From the NCBI RefSeq assembly GCF_008704995.1, contig NZ_CP023747.1, positions 496,001-560,000 on the forward strand: 64,000 nt of DNA, read 5' to 3'. Within the stretch, counting starts at the first letter, position 1, and every line of letters begins with the position of its first letter. The stretch is from Streptomyces nodosus. GTDB taxonomy: Bacteria > Actinomycetota > Actinomycetes > Streptomycetales > Streptomycetaceae. Below the pieces are notes generated by a model, which saw only the letters and a list, made by a program, of their open reading frames with translations, was not told the origin of the DNA and ran no database searches. The translations under genes were made by a program, and so were the position numbers. Positions 44,338-52,577 of this stretch are shown here, piece after piece.

Positions 44338-45900
44338 ATGTCGGCCGGCGGGAGTGCTCAGGTGGAGACGGGGGCGCGTGGTGCGGCAGTGCGGTCATGG
44401 CGCCGGTCGTTACGGTCCTGGGGCGCTCGACTGCTGCCCGGCGACGACAGGGACGACTCGACGGCACGCTGGGTGGTGCCCGCCGTCCTCATCGGCGCCG
44501 TGGCGGGGCTGGGCGCCGCGGCACTGTTCGGGCTGCTGCATCTGTGCACCGGCTGGCTGCTGGAATCCGTGGCCGGTTACCGGCCCTACCGGACGTCGGC
44601 GGAGGGCGGGTTCCGTACGCTGGCGGGCTCCGACCGGCCGTGGCTGGTGCCGCTGGTGGCGGCGGGCGGTGCCCTGACCGCCACGGTGTTCGCCCTCTGG
44701 CTGGCGCCCGAGGCGCGCGGTCACGGCACGGACGCCGCCATCGCTGCCGCCCACCACGACCCGACGGGCATGCGCGGCCGGGTGACGGTGGTGAAGCTCG
44801 TGGCGTCGGCCCTGACCCTCGGCTCCGGCGGCTCGGGGGGCACGGAGGGACCGGCCGCGCAGATCTCGGCGGCGTTCGGCTCCGTCATCGCCCGGCGCAC
44901 CGGTATGTCGCGGGAGCAGGCTCGTACGGCACTGGTGATCGGGCTCGCCTCGGGAGTGGGCGCGATCTTCCGGGCTCCGCTCGGCGGGGCACTGCTCGGG
45001 GCGGAGCTGCTGTACCGCAGGGGCATGGACGCCAAGGTGCTGCCGAAGGCGCTCATCGCCTCCGTCGCGGGCTGGCTGGTGTTCGGCGCCTGCTTCGGAT
45101 TCACCCCGGTACTGGGCAGCCACCCGGGCCAGGCGGTCAGCACTGTGGGCGAGTTCGCCGTGGTGGCGGTGGTGGGCGTGGTCGCGGGCGGCGCCGGGCG
45201 ACTGTTCACGGCGTGTTTCTACGCGGTGCACACACGGGTGGAGAAACGGGCGCGCGGGCTGCTCACCCGGATCGCGGCGCCGACGGTCGGGGCGCTGCTG
45301 GTGGGCGGGCTGGGGTTGCTGGTGCCGGGGGTGCTGGGCACCGGGTACGGCCTGATGGAGGCGGTGACACAACGGCAGTTGCTGCTGGGTCTGCCGCTGG
45401 CCGTGGTACTCGCGCTGCCGCTGGCGAAGATCGTGGGTACGGCGCTGACGGTCGGCTCCGGCGGGTCGGGCGGCATCTTCGGTCCGGGCATGGTGGTGGG
45501 CGCCGGTGTGGGCGCGGCGTTGTGGCGGCTGGCAGAGCCGCTCGGCATCGCTCCCCACAGTCCGCTCGTCCCGGTGGCGGTGGGGATGGCGGCCTGTCTG
45601 GGCTCCGTGGCCCATGCTCCGCTCGGGGTCCTGGTGATGGTGGCGGAGATGCTGGGCGACGCCTCGCTCCTCGGCCCCGGCATCCTGGCGGTGCTGTGCG
45701 CGCAGTCCGTCACCGGCCGCACGACGCTGTACCGGAGCCAGCTGGAACGGATCGGGGCCGGGCCGAGTCCGGTGGAGGAGGCGACGCCCCCTGAGGTCGT
45801 GACGGCACCGGCACCGCACACGAGGGTGGCTCCCATGCGCCGGAAGCCGGCCGGTGCGGACCCGGTGGCGGTCAAACCGACGGATCCGATGCCGAAGTGA
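44338..45900 (+). CDS. ClC-family chloride channel or antiporter
   Basis: A 520-residue membrane protein with about 10-12 helices. The ClC selectivity motifs are GSGGSGGTEGP, with the gating glutamate at E170, and GSGGSGGIFGP. ATG 44338 has GAGG 8 bases upstream; GTG 44329 and 44332 are in frame. Codon 25 (44410-44412) is TTA, again suggesting bldA dependence. It is divergent from fxsA with 239 bases between. Role in ion balance; a link with the Fxs system is only positional. Confidence 0.87.
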   Translation: MSAGGSAQVETGARGAAVRSWRRSLRSWGARLLPGDDRDDSTARWVVPAVLIGAVAGLGAAALFGLLHLCTGWLLESVAGYRPYRTSAEGGFRTLAGSDRPWLVPLVAAGGALTATVFALWLAPEARGHGTDAAIAAAHHDPTGMRGRVTVVKLVASALTLGSGGSGGTEGPAAQISAAFGSVIARRTGMSREQARTALVIGLASGVGAIFRAPLGGALLGAELLYRRGMDAKVLPKALIASVAGWLVFGACFGFTPVLGSHPGQAVSTVGEFAVVAVVGVVAGGAGRLFTACFYAVHTRVEKRARGLLTRIAAPTVGALLVGGLGLLVPGVLGTGYGLMEAVTQRQLLLGLPLAVVLALPLAKIVGTALTVGSGGSGGIFGPGMVVGAGVGAALWRLAEPLGIAPHSPLVPVAVGMAACLGSVAHAPLGVLVMVAEMLGDASLLGPGILAVLCAQSVTGRTTLYRSQLERIGAGPSPVEEATPPEVVTAPAPHTRVAPMRRKPAGADPVAVKPTDPMPK

Positions 45901-45995
45901 CCGTGCCGCGGGGGCAGTCGCCGCCATCGACGGCGAAGTGACCCCGCGCCGGGTCGGACGCCGACTCCGACGGCGAGACGACGCCGGGAGCCGAA

Positions 45996-46466
45996 TCAGA
46001 CTCCGGTGCCGGCTCCGGCGCTGTTTCCGGTCGCGTGCGCCGCCCCGGTGGCGTCCCCCGCCCCGGTCGTCTCACCGCCCTCGTCGTCCTCGTCGTCCTC
46101 GTCGTCCTCGTCGTCCTCGTCCTGCCCCGCCCGCCGTCGCAGAGCGGCGTTCTCCCAGACCACCTTCACCTTCAGGTGCCCCTCGACGCCGGTCCGGGCG
46201 ATGACCGCGCCCGCCTCCACGCTGAACTTCACCCCGAACTCCAGCTCCACCGTCGACGGTGCGGCCGGCATCGAGGTGATCCGCCGCAGTGTGCGGGCCG
46301 CCACGTCACGGATCTGGTCCAGGCCGTTCTCGAACCCGTCCACCGCGTCCGACCGCGCGCCGCTGCGCCGCCGTACCCGTTCCACCCCGGAGTCGTCCTC
46401 CGCCAGTTCCACATAGACCCCGGCCGAGCCCTCCCCCAGCTCGAACCGCACCAGCTCGTCGGACAT
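45996..46466 (-). CDS. Trypsin-co-occurring domain protein (CU044_2847 type)
   Basis: A 156-residue protein. Residues 1-105 match the CU044_2847 or trypsin-co-occurring domain 1 pattern: VRFELGEGSAGVYVEL, then STVELEFGVKFSVEAGAVIARTG and LKVKVVWE. A highly acidic linker (repeated Glu-Asp-Asp) and a Gly/Ala/Thr-rich tail follow. The domain is named for its repeated occurrence beside trypsin-like proteases in conflict systems, which suits a protease-VMAP locus 12 kb away. ATG 46466 has GGGGGAG on the minus strand. Function unknown. Confidence 0.75.
   Translation of the reverse strand: MSDELVRFELGEGSAGVYVELAEDDSGVERVRRRSGARSDAVDGFENGLDQIRDVAARTLRRITSMPAAPSTVELEFGVKFSVEAGAVIARTGVEGHLKVKVVWENAALRRRAGQDEDDEDDEDDEDDEGGETTGAGDATGAAHATGNSAGAGTGV
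46079..46120. repeat. 9-bp tandem repeat encoding acidic linker
   Basis: GTCGTCCTC repeats about four and a half times; on the minus strand it encodes Glu-Asp-Asp units in the trypsin-co-occurring protein. Copy number may vary between strains. Confidence 0.85.
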
Positions 46467-46571
46467 GAGCTCCCCCTTCGTCCACCGTGCCCGGCCCGCC
46501 CCCGGTCCTCGGCGGCACCCGTGCCGGCATCTACCCGCCGCCCTCCGGCCTGAAGCACCGCCGAGCTCAGG

Positions 46572-46709
46572 TCAGCGGACAGGCCCTGTGGTGATCAGGA
46601 CGTAGTCGAAGTACAGGGGATCGCCCTCCTCTACTCCGCGACGCTCGTCGATCGTGAGTGGGGAGCGGTCCTGATCGATTGTCAGTGGTGGGTGAGACGG
46701 TAGAAGCAT
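46572..46709 (-). CDS. Possible 45-residue small protein
   Basis: Starts MLLPSHPPLTIDQD, contains two similar units (PLTIDQDRS, PLTIDERRG) and ends YVLITTGPVR. The tail looks protein-like, but there is no ribosome site. The frame overlaps the putative promoter of the divergent vWA gene. It may be a gene remnant or chance frame. Confidence 0.25.
   Translation of the reverse strand: MLLPSHPPLTIDQDRSPLTIDERRGVEEGDPLYFDYVLITTGPVR
46679..46706 (+). promoter_or_regulatory. vWA gene promoter with damage-promoter-like TTGTCAGTG
   Basis: TTGTCA (46679-46684) and TAGAAG (46701-46706) have a 16-base spacer. The stretch TTGTCAGTG equals the upstream element of PafBC-dependent DNA-damage promoters in actinobacteria, but the downstream TAnnnT at 8 bases is missing, so the assignment is tentative. 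Confidence 0.4.
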
Positions 46710-46734
46710 CGAGTCGGAAAGAGGGGGCGCTGTC

Positions 46735-47775
46735 ATGTCCGGATACCAGAACTACATCAATCACGTCGCTCTTGTGCTGGACGCCAGTTCGTCCATGTCG
46801 CATCTGAGCCGCAAGGTCGTCGAAGTCGCCGACCAGCAGATCGCCTACCTTGCCCGCCGGTCCAGGGAGCTGGACCAGGAGACCCGCGTCACGGTGTACG
46901 TCTTCGCGGACACGGTGGAGTGCGTCATCTACGACAAGGACGTGCTGCGGATGCCGTCGCTGAAGCAGCTGTACCGGGTCGGTGGAATGACGGCTCTGCT
47001 GGCGGCCGCGCTGAAGTCGCAGCGGGAGCTGGCGCAGACGGCTCAACTGTACGGCGACCACAGCTTTTTGACGTTCGTGCTCACCGACGGGCAGGAGAAC
47101 GCGAGTCATCGCTCCCCGGATGCCCCTACCAGGGATCAACGCGGCCTGGTCAAGGCCGTGGCCGAGATGATCGAGACTCAGCAGGACAACTGGACGCTGG
47201 CCGTCCTGGTGCCGGACCAGATGGGCAAGCGCGAGGCCATGCAGTGCGGTTTCCCGAGGGACAACATCGCCATCTGGGACGCCACGAGCACACGGGGTCT
47301 GGAGGAGGCCGGGCAGGTCATCCGGCAGGCCACCGAGAATTTCATGGTGGGCCGCACACAGGGCATCCGGGGCTCGCGGGCGGTGTTCTCCACGGGTGCG
47401 GACACGGTCAACAAGGACACCATCAAGGCGGCCGGCCTCACCCCGGTGAATCCGTCGGCGTACCAGCTGATCCCGGTGGCTCGCGACGCGGCGATACGGG
47501 ACTGGGTCATCGAGTGCGGGCACACCTACCGTACCGGTGGTGCGTTCTACCAGCTGAGCAAGTCGGAGAAGATCCAGGCGCGGAAGCAGATCGCGGTGCT
47601 GGAGAAGAAGTCGGACCGGGTGTACACGGGGCCCGAGGCCCGAGCCATGCTCGGCCTGCCGGACGTGGAGATCCGCGTCAAGCCGGACCACAACGACGAC
47701 TTCACGATCTTCGTGCAGAGCACCAGCGTGAACCGGAAGCTCGTACCGAACACACGGCTGCTGCTGATGCTCTGA
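46735..47775 (+). CDS. vWA domain protein
   Basis: A 346-residue cytoplasmic protein. Residues 10-210 form a vWA domain with an intact metal site: D16-A-S18-S-S20, a later conserved Thr and VLTDGQEN. The C-terminal 130 residues (PVARDAAIRDWVIECGHTYRTGGAFYQLSKSEKIQARKQIAV) are conserved-looking but unnamed. ATG 46735 has an AGAGGGGG site. Such stand-alone vWA proteins work with tellurium-resistance-like or MoxR systems. It may add a metal-active vWA to the locus, whose own vWA region is degenerate. Confidence 0.82.
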   Translation: MSGYQNYINHVALVLDASSSMSHLSRKVVEVADQQIAYLARRSRELDQETRVTVYVFADTVECVIYDKDVLRMPSLKQLYRVGGMTALLAAALKSQRELAQTAQLYGDHSFLTFVLTDGQENASHRSPDAPTRDQRGLVKAVAEMIETQQDNWTLAVLVPDQMGKREAMQCGFPRDNIAIWDATSTRGLEEAGQVIRQATENFMVGRTQGIRGSRAVFSTGADTVNKDTIKAAGLTPVNPSAYQLIPVARDAAIRDWVIECGHTYRTGGAFYQLSKSEKIQARKQIAVLEKKSDRVYTGPEARAMLGLPDVEIRVKPDHNDDFTIFVQSTSVNRKLVPNTRLLLML

Positions 47776-47834
47776 CCGAAGCTGTGATCAGGTGGTGGGA
47801 CAAAGGGTCGGTCCCGATCGTGGCCGTGGCGGGA

Positions 47835-48599
47835 TCAGCTGGTGACGCCGCCGTCGACGACGAGGTCGTGGCCGACGACGAAGCTGGACTCGTCGGAGGC
47901 GAGCCAGAGCACCGCGGCCACGATCTCGTCGGTGGTGGCGACGCGGGCGATCGGCACTGTCGTGGCCAGTCGGGCCGCGCGGTCGGTGTCGGTCTCCCCG
48001 GGGCGCAGCGACATGCCGGTGTCGGTGGCGCCGGGGCTCACCGCGTTGATACGTACGTTGTCCTTGATGTGGTCCAGGGCGGCGACCCGGGTGAGGGTGC
48101 TCACGGCGGCCTTGGAGGCGGCGTAGGCGGCCATGCCGGGGCGGCGGCCGTGATAGCCGATGTTGGACGCGGTGTTGACGATGACGCCGCCGCCGTTGGC
48201 CCGCATATGGGCGATCTCCTGCTGCATGCTGTGCAGGACACCGTTCAGATTGACGTCCAGCACGGAGTGCCACACCGCCAGGTCCAGATCGCCGACCGGG
48301 GTGGGTTTGCCGAAGACGCCGGCGTTGTTGTGCGCGATATGCAGGCCGCCGTGGCGCTCCACCGTGGTGCGGACCAGACGCTCCATGTCCTCGGGCCGGG
48401 TGACGTCGGCGACGACCGCTTCGGCGGTGCCGCCGTCCTCCTCGTCGACGAGTCGCACGGTCTCCTCGATGGACTCGAGCCGGGCGCCGGCGGCGACCAC
48501 GGTGGCGCCCTCACGGGCGAAAGCCCTGGCGCCGGCCCGGCCGATGCCGGATCCCGCGCCGGTGACGACGACGACCTTGTCCTTGAAACGGGCGGTCAT
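47835..48599 (-). CDS. Short-chain dehydrogenase/reductase
   Basis: A 254-residue classical SDR: TGAGSGIG near the N-terminus, NNAG, N-T-A-S then YAASK, and C-terminal VVGHDLVVDGGVTS. ATG 48599 has a GGAG-type site upstream. No neighbouring pathway gene; substrate unknown. It converges on the vWA gene. Confidence 0.88.
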   Translation of the reverse strand: MTARFKDKVVVVTGAGSGIGRAGARAFAREGATVVAAGARLESIEETVRLVDEEDGGTAEAVVADVTRPEDMERLVRTTVERHGGLHIAHNNAGVFGKPTPVGDLDLAVWHSVLDVNLNGVLHSMQQEIAHMRANGGGVIVNTASNIGYHGRRPGMAAYAASKAAVSTLTRVAALDHIKDNVRINAVSPGATDTGMSLRPGETDTDRAARLATTVPIARVATTDEIVAAVLWLASDESSFVVGHDLVVDGGVTS

Positions 48600-48806
48600 G
48601 GGGGAAGCTCCTCGGTACCTGTCGTAGCGGACGGAATTACTTTGTCAGGCGGCCATGGCTCACCGCTTCAGGGTTCGAGGGAGAAAGCGTCGAGCGCCCC
48701 CCCGTGGATTCCCGTCGTGGGCAGGGGACTTGGCGTCGTCGGCGAACAGCCGTCGGCCACCCCTCCGGGTGTCGTGGCGGGCACGGATTGGTTGCGGTGC
48801 GGAGTT

Positions 48807-48846
48807 CTCGTCATGCTGCCGCCCGGGTGTGCGGCAGCATGACGAG
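48807..48846 (+). promoter_or_regulatory. 16-bp perfect hairpin over acyltransferase start
   Basis: Arms 48807-48822 and 48831-48846 are perfect inverted copies (CTCGTCATGCTGCCGC and its complement) around an 8-base loop. The right arm contains the ATG at 48839; a second ATG is at 48848. In RNA the stem would bury the start codon; in DNA it could be an operator. Confidence 0.7.
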
Positions 48847-50170
48847 CATGGGCAGAGACCGTTATGTCGACTTCTTGCGTGCGTGGGCGATCGTCCTGGT
48901 GGTGCTCGGCCACTGGCTGATCACCGGCCTGGTCCGGGAGAGCGACGGACGGATCACCGCGCCCGAGTTGTTGGCGACGGTCCCTTGGACGCAGTGGCTG
49001 ACTCTGGGCTTTCAGATCATGCCGCTGTTCTTCCTGGCCGGCGGTCACGCCGCGGGGGGCTCCTGGTCGCGGGCGCGCGCGGCGGGTGGTTCCGCGGCCG
49101 GCTGGGTGGGACGGCGGTCGTTGCGGCTGCTGCTTCCGGCGGGCGCCTACAGCGGTCTTGTGCTGCTCGCCGTCGGGATCTGTGCGGCGGTCGGTGTGGA
49201 TGCGGGCACGCTTGCGCTCGTGGGCTGGGCGATGGGCATGCAGTTCTGGTTCCTTCCGGTGTACCTGCTGCTCAGTGCCCTGACGCCGCCGCTGTATGCG
49301 GCACATCGGCGCTGGGGGCTGCGCGCCGCCGTGGTCATGGGCATGGGGGCCGCGGCCGTCGGGGTGCTGGTGGTGACGGTGCACGCGCCGTTTGCCGGTC
49401 TGGTCAACTACGTCCTGGTGTGGGGCGTGGCCTATCAGTTGGGCTTCTGCTGGCGGGACGGTCTGCTGACGCGTCGTCGGCGGGTGCCGGCCGCGATGGC
49501 GGTGGGCGGTGGGGCGGCGTTCGCGGCGCTGGTCGGTCTCGGGCCGTTCCCGGTCAGTCTGATCCTTGTGACGGGGCAGACGCCCAGCAACACCGACCCG
49601 CCGTCGCTGGCGATGCTGGCGTGGGTGGTGGCCCAGACCGGCGTGTGTCTGCTGGTCGCGCCAGCCGTGCGGAGGCTTCTGGACCGCGCGTGGGTGTGGC
49701 GTCTGGTGCGGCCGGTCGGCGGTGCGAGCCTGACGCTGTATCTGTGGCACATGCTGCCGGTGCTGGTCGTGGCCGCCGCGTTCTACCTGACCGACCTCGC
49801 GCCCGAGCCCGTCTTCGGGTCCGCCGGGTGGTGGGCGCTGCGGGTGCCGTGGCTGCTGGTGCTCGGGCTTGTGCTCGCCGGTCTCGCGGCGGCGCTGCGA
49901 CCGCTGGAGCGGAAGCTGGCCACGCTGTACGAACGGACCCGCCCGGATGCCGGTCTGCGCCGCTCCTGGCCGCTGTGGCTCGGCCTCGCCGTGAACGTCG
50001 CCGCCCTGTCCCGCTTCGCCGTGCAGGGATTCGCGTACGAGGGTCGCTTCCCGGTGCTGCCCTCGCTGGGTCTCGTCCTGGGAATGGGGCTGTTGCTGCT
50101 GCCGGGCCGGAGCCGGACGGTGCCGGAGCGTCCCGTGCGGCGCGAGGCCGACCTGGAGGAGGCCGCCTGA
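48839..50170 (+). CDS. Acyltransferase-3 family membrane protein
   Basis: A 443-residue protein with about 10-12 hydrophobic helices. It has the acyltransferase-3 opening RDRYVDFLRAWAIVLVVLGHW, where the histidine is the proposed catalytic residue, and QIMPLFFLAGG. Family members acylate sugars, lipids or secondary metabolites from the membrane. ATG 48839 lies inside a perfect hairpin and has no ribosome site; ATG 48848 is the alternative, 9 bases downstream. No biosynthetic partner is adjacent. Confidence 0.82.
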   Translation: MTSMGRDRYVDFLRAWAIVLVVLGHWLITGLVRESDGRITAPELLATVPWTQWLTLGFQIMPLFFLAGGHAAGGSWSRARAAGGSAAGWVGRRSLRLLLPAGAYSGLVLLAVGICAAVGVDAGTLALVGWAMGMQFWFLPVYLLLSALTPPLYAAHRRWGLRAAVVMGMGAAAVGVLVVTVHAPFAGLVNYVLVWGVAYQLGFCWRDGLLTRRRRVPAAMAVGGGAAFAALVGLGPFPVSLILVTGQTPSNTDPPSLAMLAWVVAQTGVCLLVAPAVRRLLDRAWVWRLVRPVGGASLTLYLWHMLPVLVVAAAFYLTDLAPEPVFGSAGWWALRVPWLLVLGLVLAGLAAALRPLERKLATLYERTRPDAGLRRSWPLWLGLAVNVAALSRFAVQGFAYEGRFPVLPSLGLVLGMGLLLLPGRSRTVPERPVRREADLEEAA

Positions 50171-50206
50171 TCCGGTGGCCGCAGCACGGGGCTGATAGCG
50201 TGTCGC

Positions 50207-50380
50207 CGCCGTGGTGTACGGGAAACCGGTCGAAAGCCGGTGCGGCCCTCGCCACTGTAGCTGCGGAGTTCCGCGGCCCTCGCCGACCGCTCCACGGAGC
50301 GGTCGGGGCCACTGGGTGGATCGGGAACGAGCCGTCCGGGAAGGCCGGCCGTGGAATGTCGATGCAGAAGCCAGGAGACC
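50207..50380 (+). promoter_or_regulatory. Cobalamin riboswitch
   Basis: The conserved core is visible in order: GGGAAACCGGT and a GAAA loop with CCGGTGCGG, then CCTCGCCACTGTAG, a variable long hairpin (GACCGCTCCACGGAGCGGTC), GGCCACTGGG, GGGAAGGCCGGCC and the B12 box AGCCAGGAGACC (50369-50380). It senses adenosylcobalamin or a related form and switches off the transporter genes downstream. Whether it acts on transcription or translation is not clear from sequence. Confidence 0.93.
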
Positions 50381-50421
50381 GGTCACGGCGCGACATGTTC
50401 CACGAGGGTTTTGGAGAACAC

Positions 50422-51492
50422 GTGCCCAGCGGTCCCCTGCGTCCGTTTCGATCTCGACGGTCCATACGTCCCACGCGTCCCACGCGTCCGGTGCGTTCGG
50501 CGCGCTCCGGTCTCGCCGCCGCGGCGCTCCTGCTCGTCGGTGCGCTCGGCGCCTGCACGGGCGCACCCGCGGCCGACGAGTCCGCCGCCACGTCCGGGAG
50601 CGGCCGGCCCGCGCCGGTGAGCGTGAGCAGCTGCGGCGTCACCACGACCGTCGCGGCACCCCCCAACCGGCTGGTCACCCTGAACCAGGGCGCCACCGAA
50701 GTGGCCCTGGCACTCGGCCTGGAGTCCCGGATGGCCGGAACGGCCTACCTGGACGACGCTATCCCGGCGAAGTGGAAGGCGGCCTACGACAGCGTCCCGG
50801 TGCTGGCCAAGGAGTACCCGAGCAAGGAAAAGCTCCTGGCGGCGCACCCGGACTTCCTCTACGCCTCCTACTCCAGCGCGTTCACCGACAAGGTGGCGGG
50901 CACTCAGGCGGAGCTGAGAACCGAGGGCATCGCGTCGTATCTGTCGAGGCTCGGCTGCCCCGGCGGCAAGCAGGCGCCGCCGCCGTCCTTCCAGACGGTG
51001 TGGGACGAACTGGCCGACGTCGCCGAGGTCTTCGGTGTCGCGCCGCGTGCGGCCGCCCTCCAGAAGGAGCAGAAGCGGCAGCTCTCCGCGCTCGAGGCCA
51101 CGGCGGCGGGCAAGGGCCTGAAGGTGTTCTGGTACGACTCGGACACCAAGACCCCCTACGTCGGTGCCGGCCACGGCGGCCCCCAGCTGCTGCTCGACGC
51201 CGTAGGCGCCCGCAACGTCTTCGGCGCGCTGCCCGGTGGCTGGCAGCACGCGAGCTGGGAGAAGGTGATCGCCGCGGACCCGGACGTCATCGTGCTCGCG
51301 GACGCCGACCGGGACACCGCACAGTCCAAGATCGACTATCTGGAGCACGATCCTGTGCTGAGCAAGCTCACGGCTGTCCGGCACCATGCCTTCGTGGTCG
51401 TGCCGTTCTCCGAGACGACACCCGGTGTACTGCTCGCCGACGGCGCCGCCCGGCTCTCGGCCGGTCTCAGCAAGGTGCACCCGCGTTCATGA
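50422..51492 (+). CDS. btuF: Cobalamin ABC importer binding lipoprotein
   Basis: A 356-residue lipoprotein. After an arginine-rich start comes a hydrophobic stretch and lipobox LGAC with Cys45. The mature part is a BtuF/FhuD-type binding fold: PPNRLVTLNQGATEVALALGL, LAAHPDFLYASYSSAF, WEKVIAADPDVIVLADADRD. GTG 50422 has GGAGA 5 bases upstream; ATG 50395 is an alternative. The riboswitch directly upstream points to corrinoid import. The stop overlaps btuC. Confidence 0.85.
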   Translation: MPSGPLRPFRSRRSIRPTRPTRPVRSARSGLAAAALLLVGALGACTGAPAADESAATSGSGRPAPVSVSSCGVTTTVAAPPNRLVTLNQGATEVALALGLESRMAGTAYLDDAIPAKWKAAYDSVPVLAKEYPSKEKLLAAHPDFLYASYSSAFTDKVAGTQAELRTEGIASYLSRLGCPGGKQAPPPSFQTVWDELADVAEVFGVAPRAAALQKEQKRQLSALEATAAGKGLKVFWYDSDTKTPYVGAGHGGPQLLLDAVGARNVFGALPGGWQHASWEKVIAADPDVIVLADADRDTAQSKIDYLEHDPVLSKLTAVRHHAFVVVPFSETTPGVLLADGAARLSAGLSKVHPRS

Positions 51493-52577
51493 CCGCGGCC
51501 GACCGCATCGCCGCACGGCCGGCAGGCCCGAGTCGTGCGGCGGTGGCCCTGGCCGTCGCTGCGGTCCTGCTGCCGGCCGTCGCCCTGGCCGGCCTCGCCG
51601 TGGGATCCGTCCATGAGCCGCCGGGCGTGGTGGCCGACGTAGTCCTGCGCCGGCTCGGCCTCGGCAGCGCCCCGGTCACGCTGCTGGACGACCAGATCGT
51701 CTGGCAGCTGCGGCTGCCCCGGGTCCTGGGGGCCGCGGCGACGGGCGCGGGCCTCGCGATGTGCGGCGCGGTGCTGCAGACCCTGACGGGGAACGATCTG
51801 GCAGACCCCTATCTGCTCGGAATCTCCGACGGGGCGGCCGTCGGCGCGGTCACCGTGATCGTCCTCGGCGTCGGAGCCACCGGCGCCGCGGCCACCGGCG
51901 CGCTCTCGGCGGCCGCCTTCGTGGGCGCCCTGCTCGCGGTGGTCGTCGTGCTGACCCTGGCCGGTGCGCGCACCTGGTCCCTGCCGGCCGCTCGGACCGT
52001 GCTGGCCGGTATCGCGGTGGGGCAGATGTGCGCCGCGTACACCTCGTTCGTGGTGCTGGTCCTCGGCGACCGCGATGCCGCGCGGGGCGTCATGGAGTGG
52101 ACGCTGGGCTCGGTGGCCGGCGTGCGGTGGCACACGGCGCTCTTCCTGACCGCGGTGGCCGTCCTCGGCACGCTGGTCATGGTCACGGCCGCCCGGGACC
52201 TGGACGCGTTCGCGTTCGGTGAGACCGCGGCCCGCTCCTTCGGCGTCCCTGTCGAACGTGTCCGCTGGGCCCTGATCGCCACGGCCGCGCTGGTGACCGC
52301 GTGTCTGGTCGCCCACACCGGGGTCATCGGATTCGTCGGCCTGGTCGTACCGCATGTCGTCCGCCTGGTCTGCGGCCCGCGCCATGCCCTGCTGCTGCCG
52401 ATGTCGGCGCTGCTCGGCGCGTCGCTGCTGGTGGGCAGTGACATCGTGGCGCGTTCGGTGCTCAGCGACCGGGAGATACCGGTCGGCATCGTCACCGCCG
52501 GACTGGGCGCGCCGTTCTTCGCATGGCTGCTGTGGCTCCAGGGACGCAACGGGTCCACCGCGGGGGGCCGGTCATGA
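51489..52577 (+). CDS. btuC: Cobalamin ABC importer permease
   Basis: A 362-residue FecCD/BtuC-type permease with about 10 helices. Conserved segments are RLPRVLGAAATGAGLAMCGAVLQTLTGNDLADPYLLGIS and GVIGFVGLVVPHVVRL. It overlaps btuF by 4 bases and btuD by 4. Together they import corrinoids captured by BtuF. Confidence 0.87.
   Translation: MTAADRIAARPAGPSRAAVALAVAAVLLPAVALAGLAVGSVHEPPGVVADVVLRRLGLGSAPVTLLDDQIVWQLRLPRVLGAAATGAGLAMCGAVLQTLTGNDLADPYLLGISDGAAVGAVTVIVLGVGATGAAATGALSAAAFVGALLAVVVVLTLAGARTWSLPAARTVLAGIAVGQMCAAYTSFVVLVLGDRDAARGVMEWTLGSVAGVRWHTALFLTAVAVLGTLVMVTAARDLDAFAFGETAARSFGVPVERVRWALIATAALVTACLVAHTGVIGFVGLVVPHVVRLVCGPRHALLLPMSALLGASLLVGSDIVARSVLSDREIPVGIVTAGLGAPFFAWLLWLQGRNGSTAGGRS

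Noticed and set aside
46079..46120. Tandem 9-mer as a CRISPR or iteron
   Set aside because: The units are contiguous and in frame, coding an acidic linker.
48668..50566. 632-codon minus-strand frame opposite the acyltransferase and riboswitch
   Set aside because: Arg/Pro/Gln-rich shadow, inconsistent with the riboswitch and membrane protein on the plus strand.
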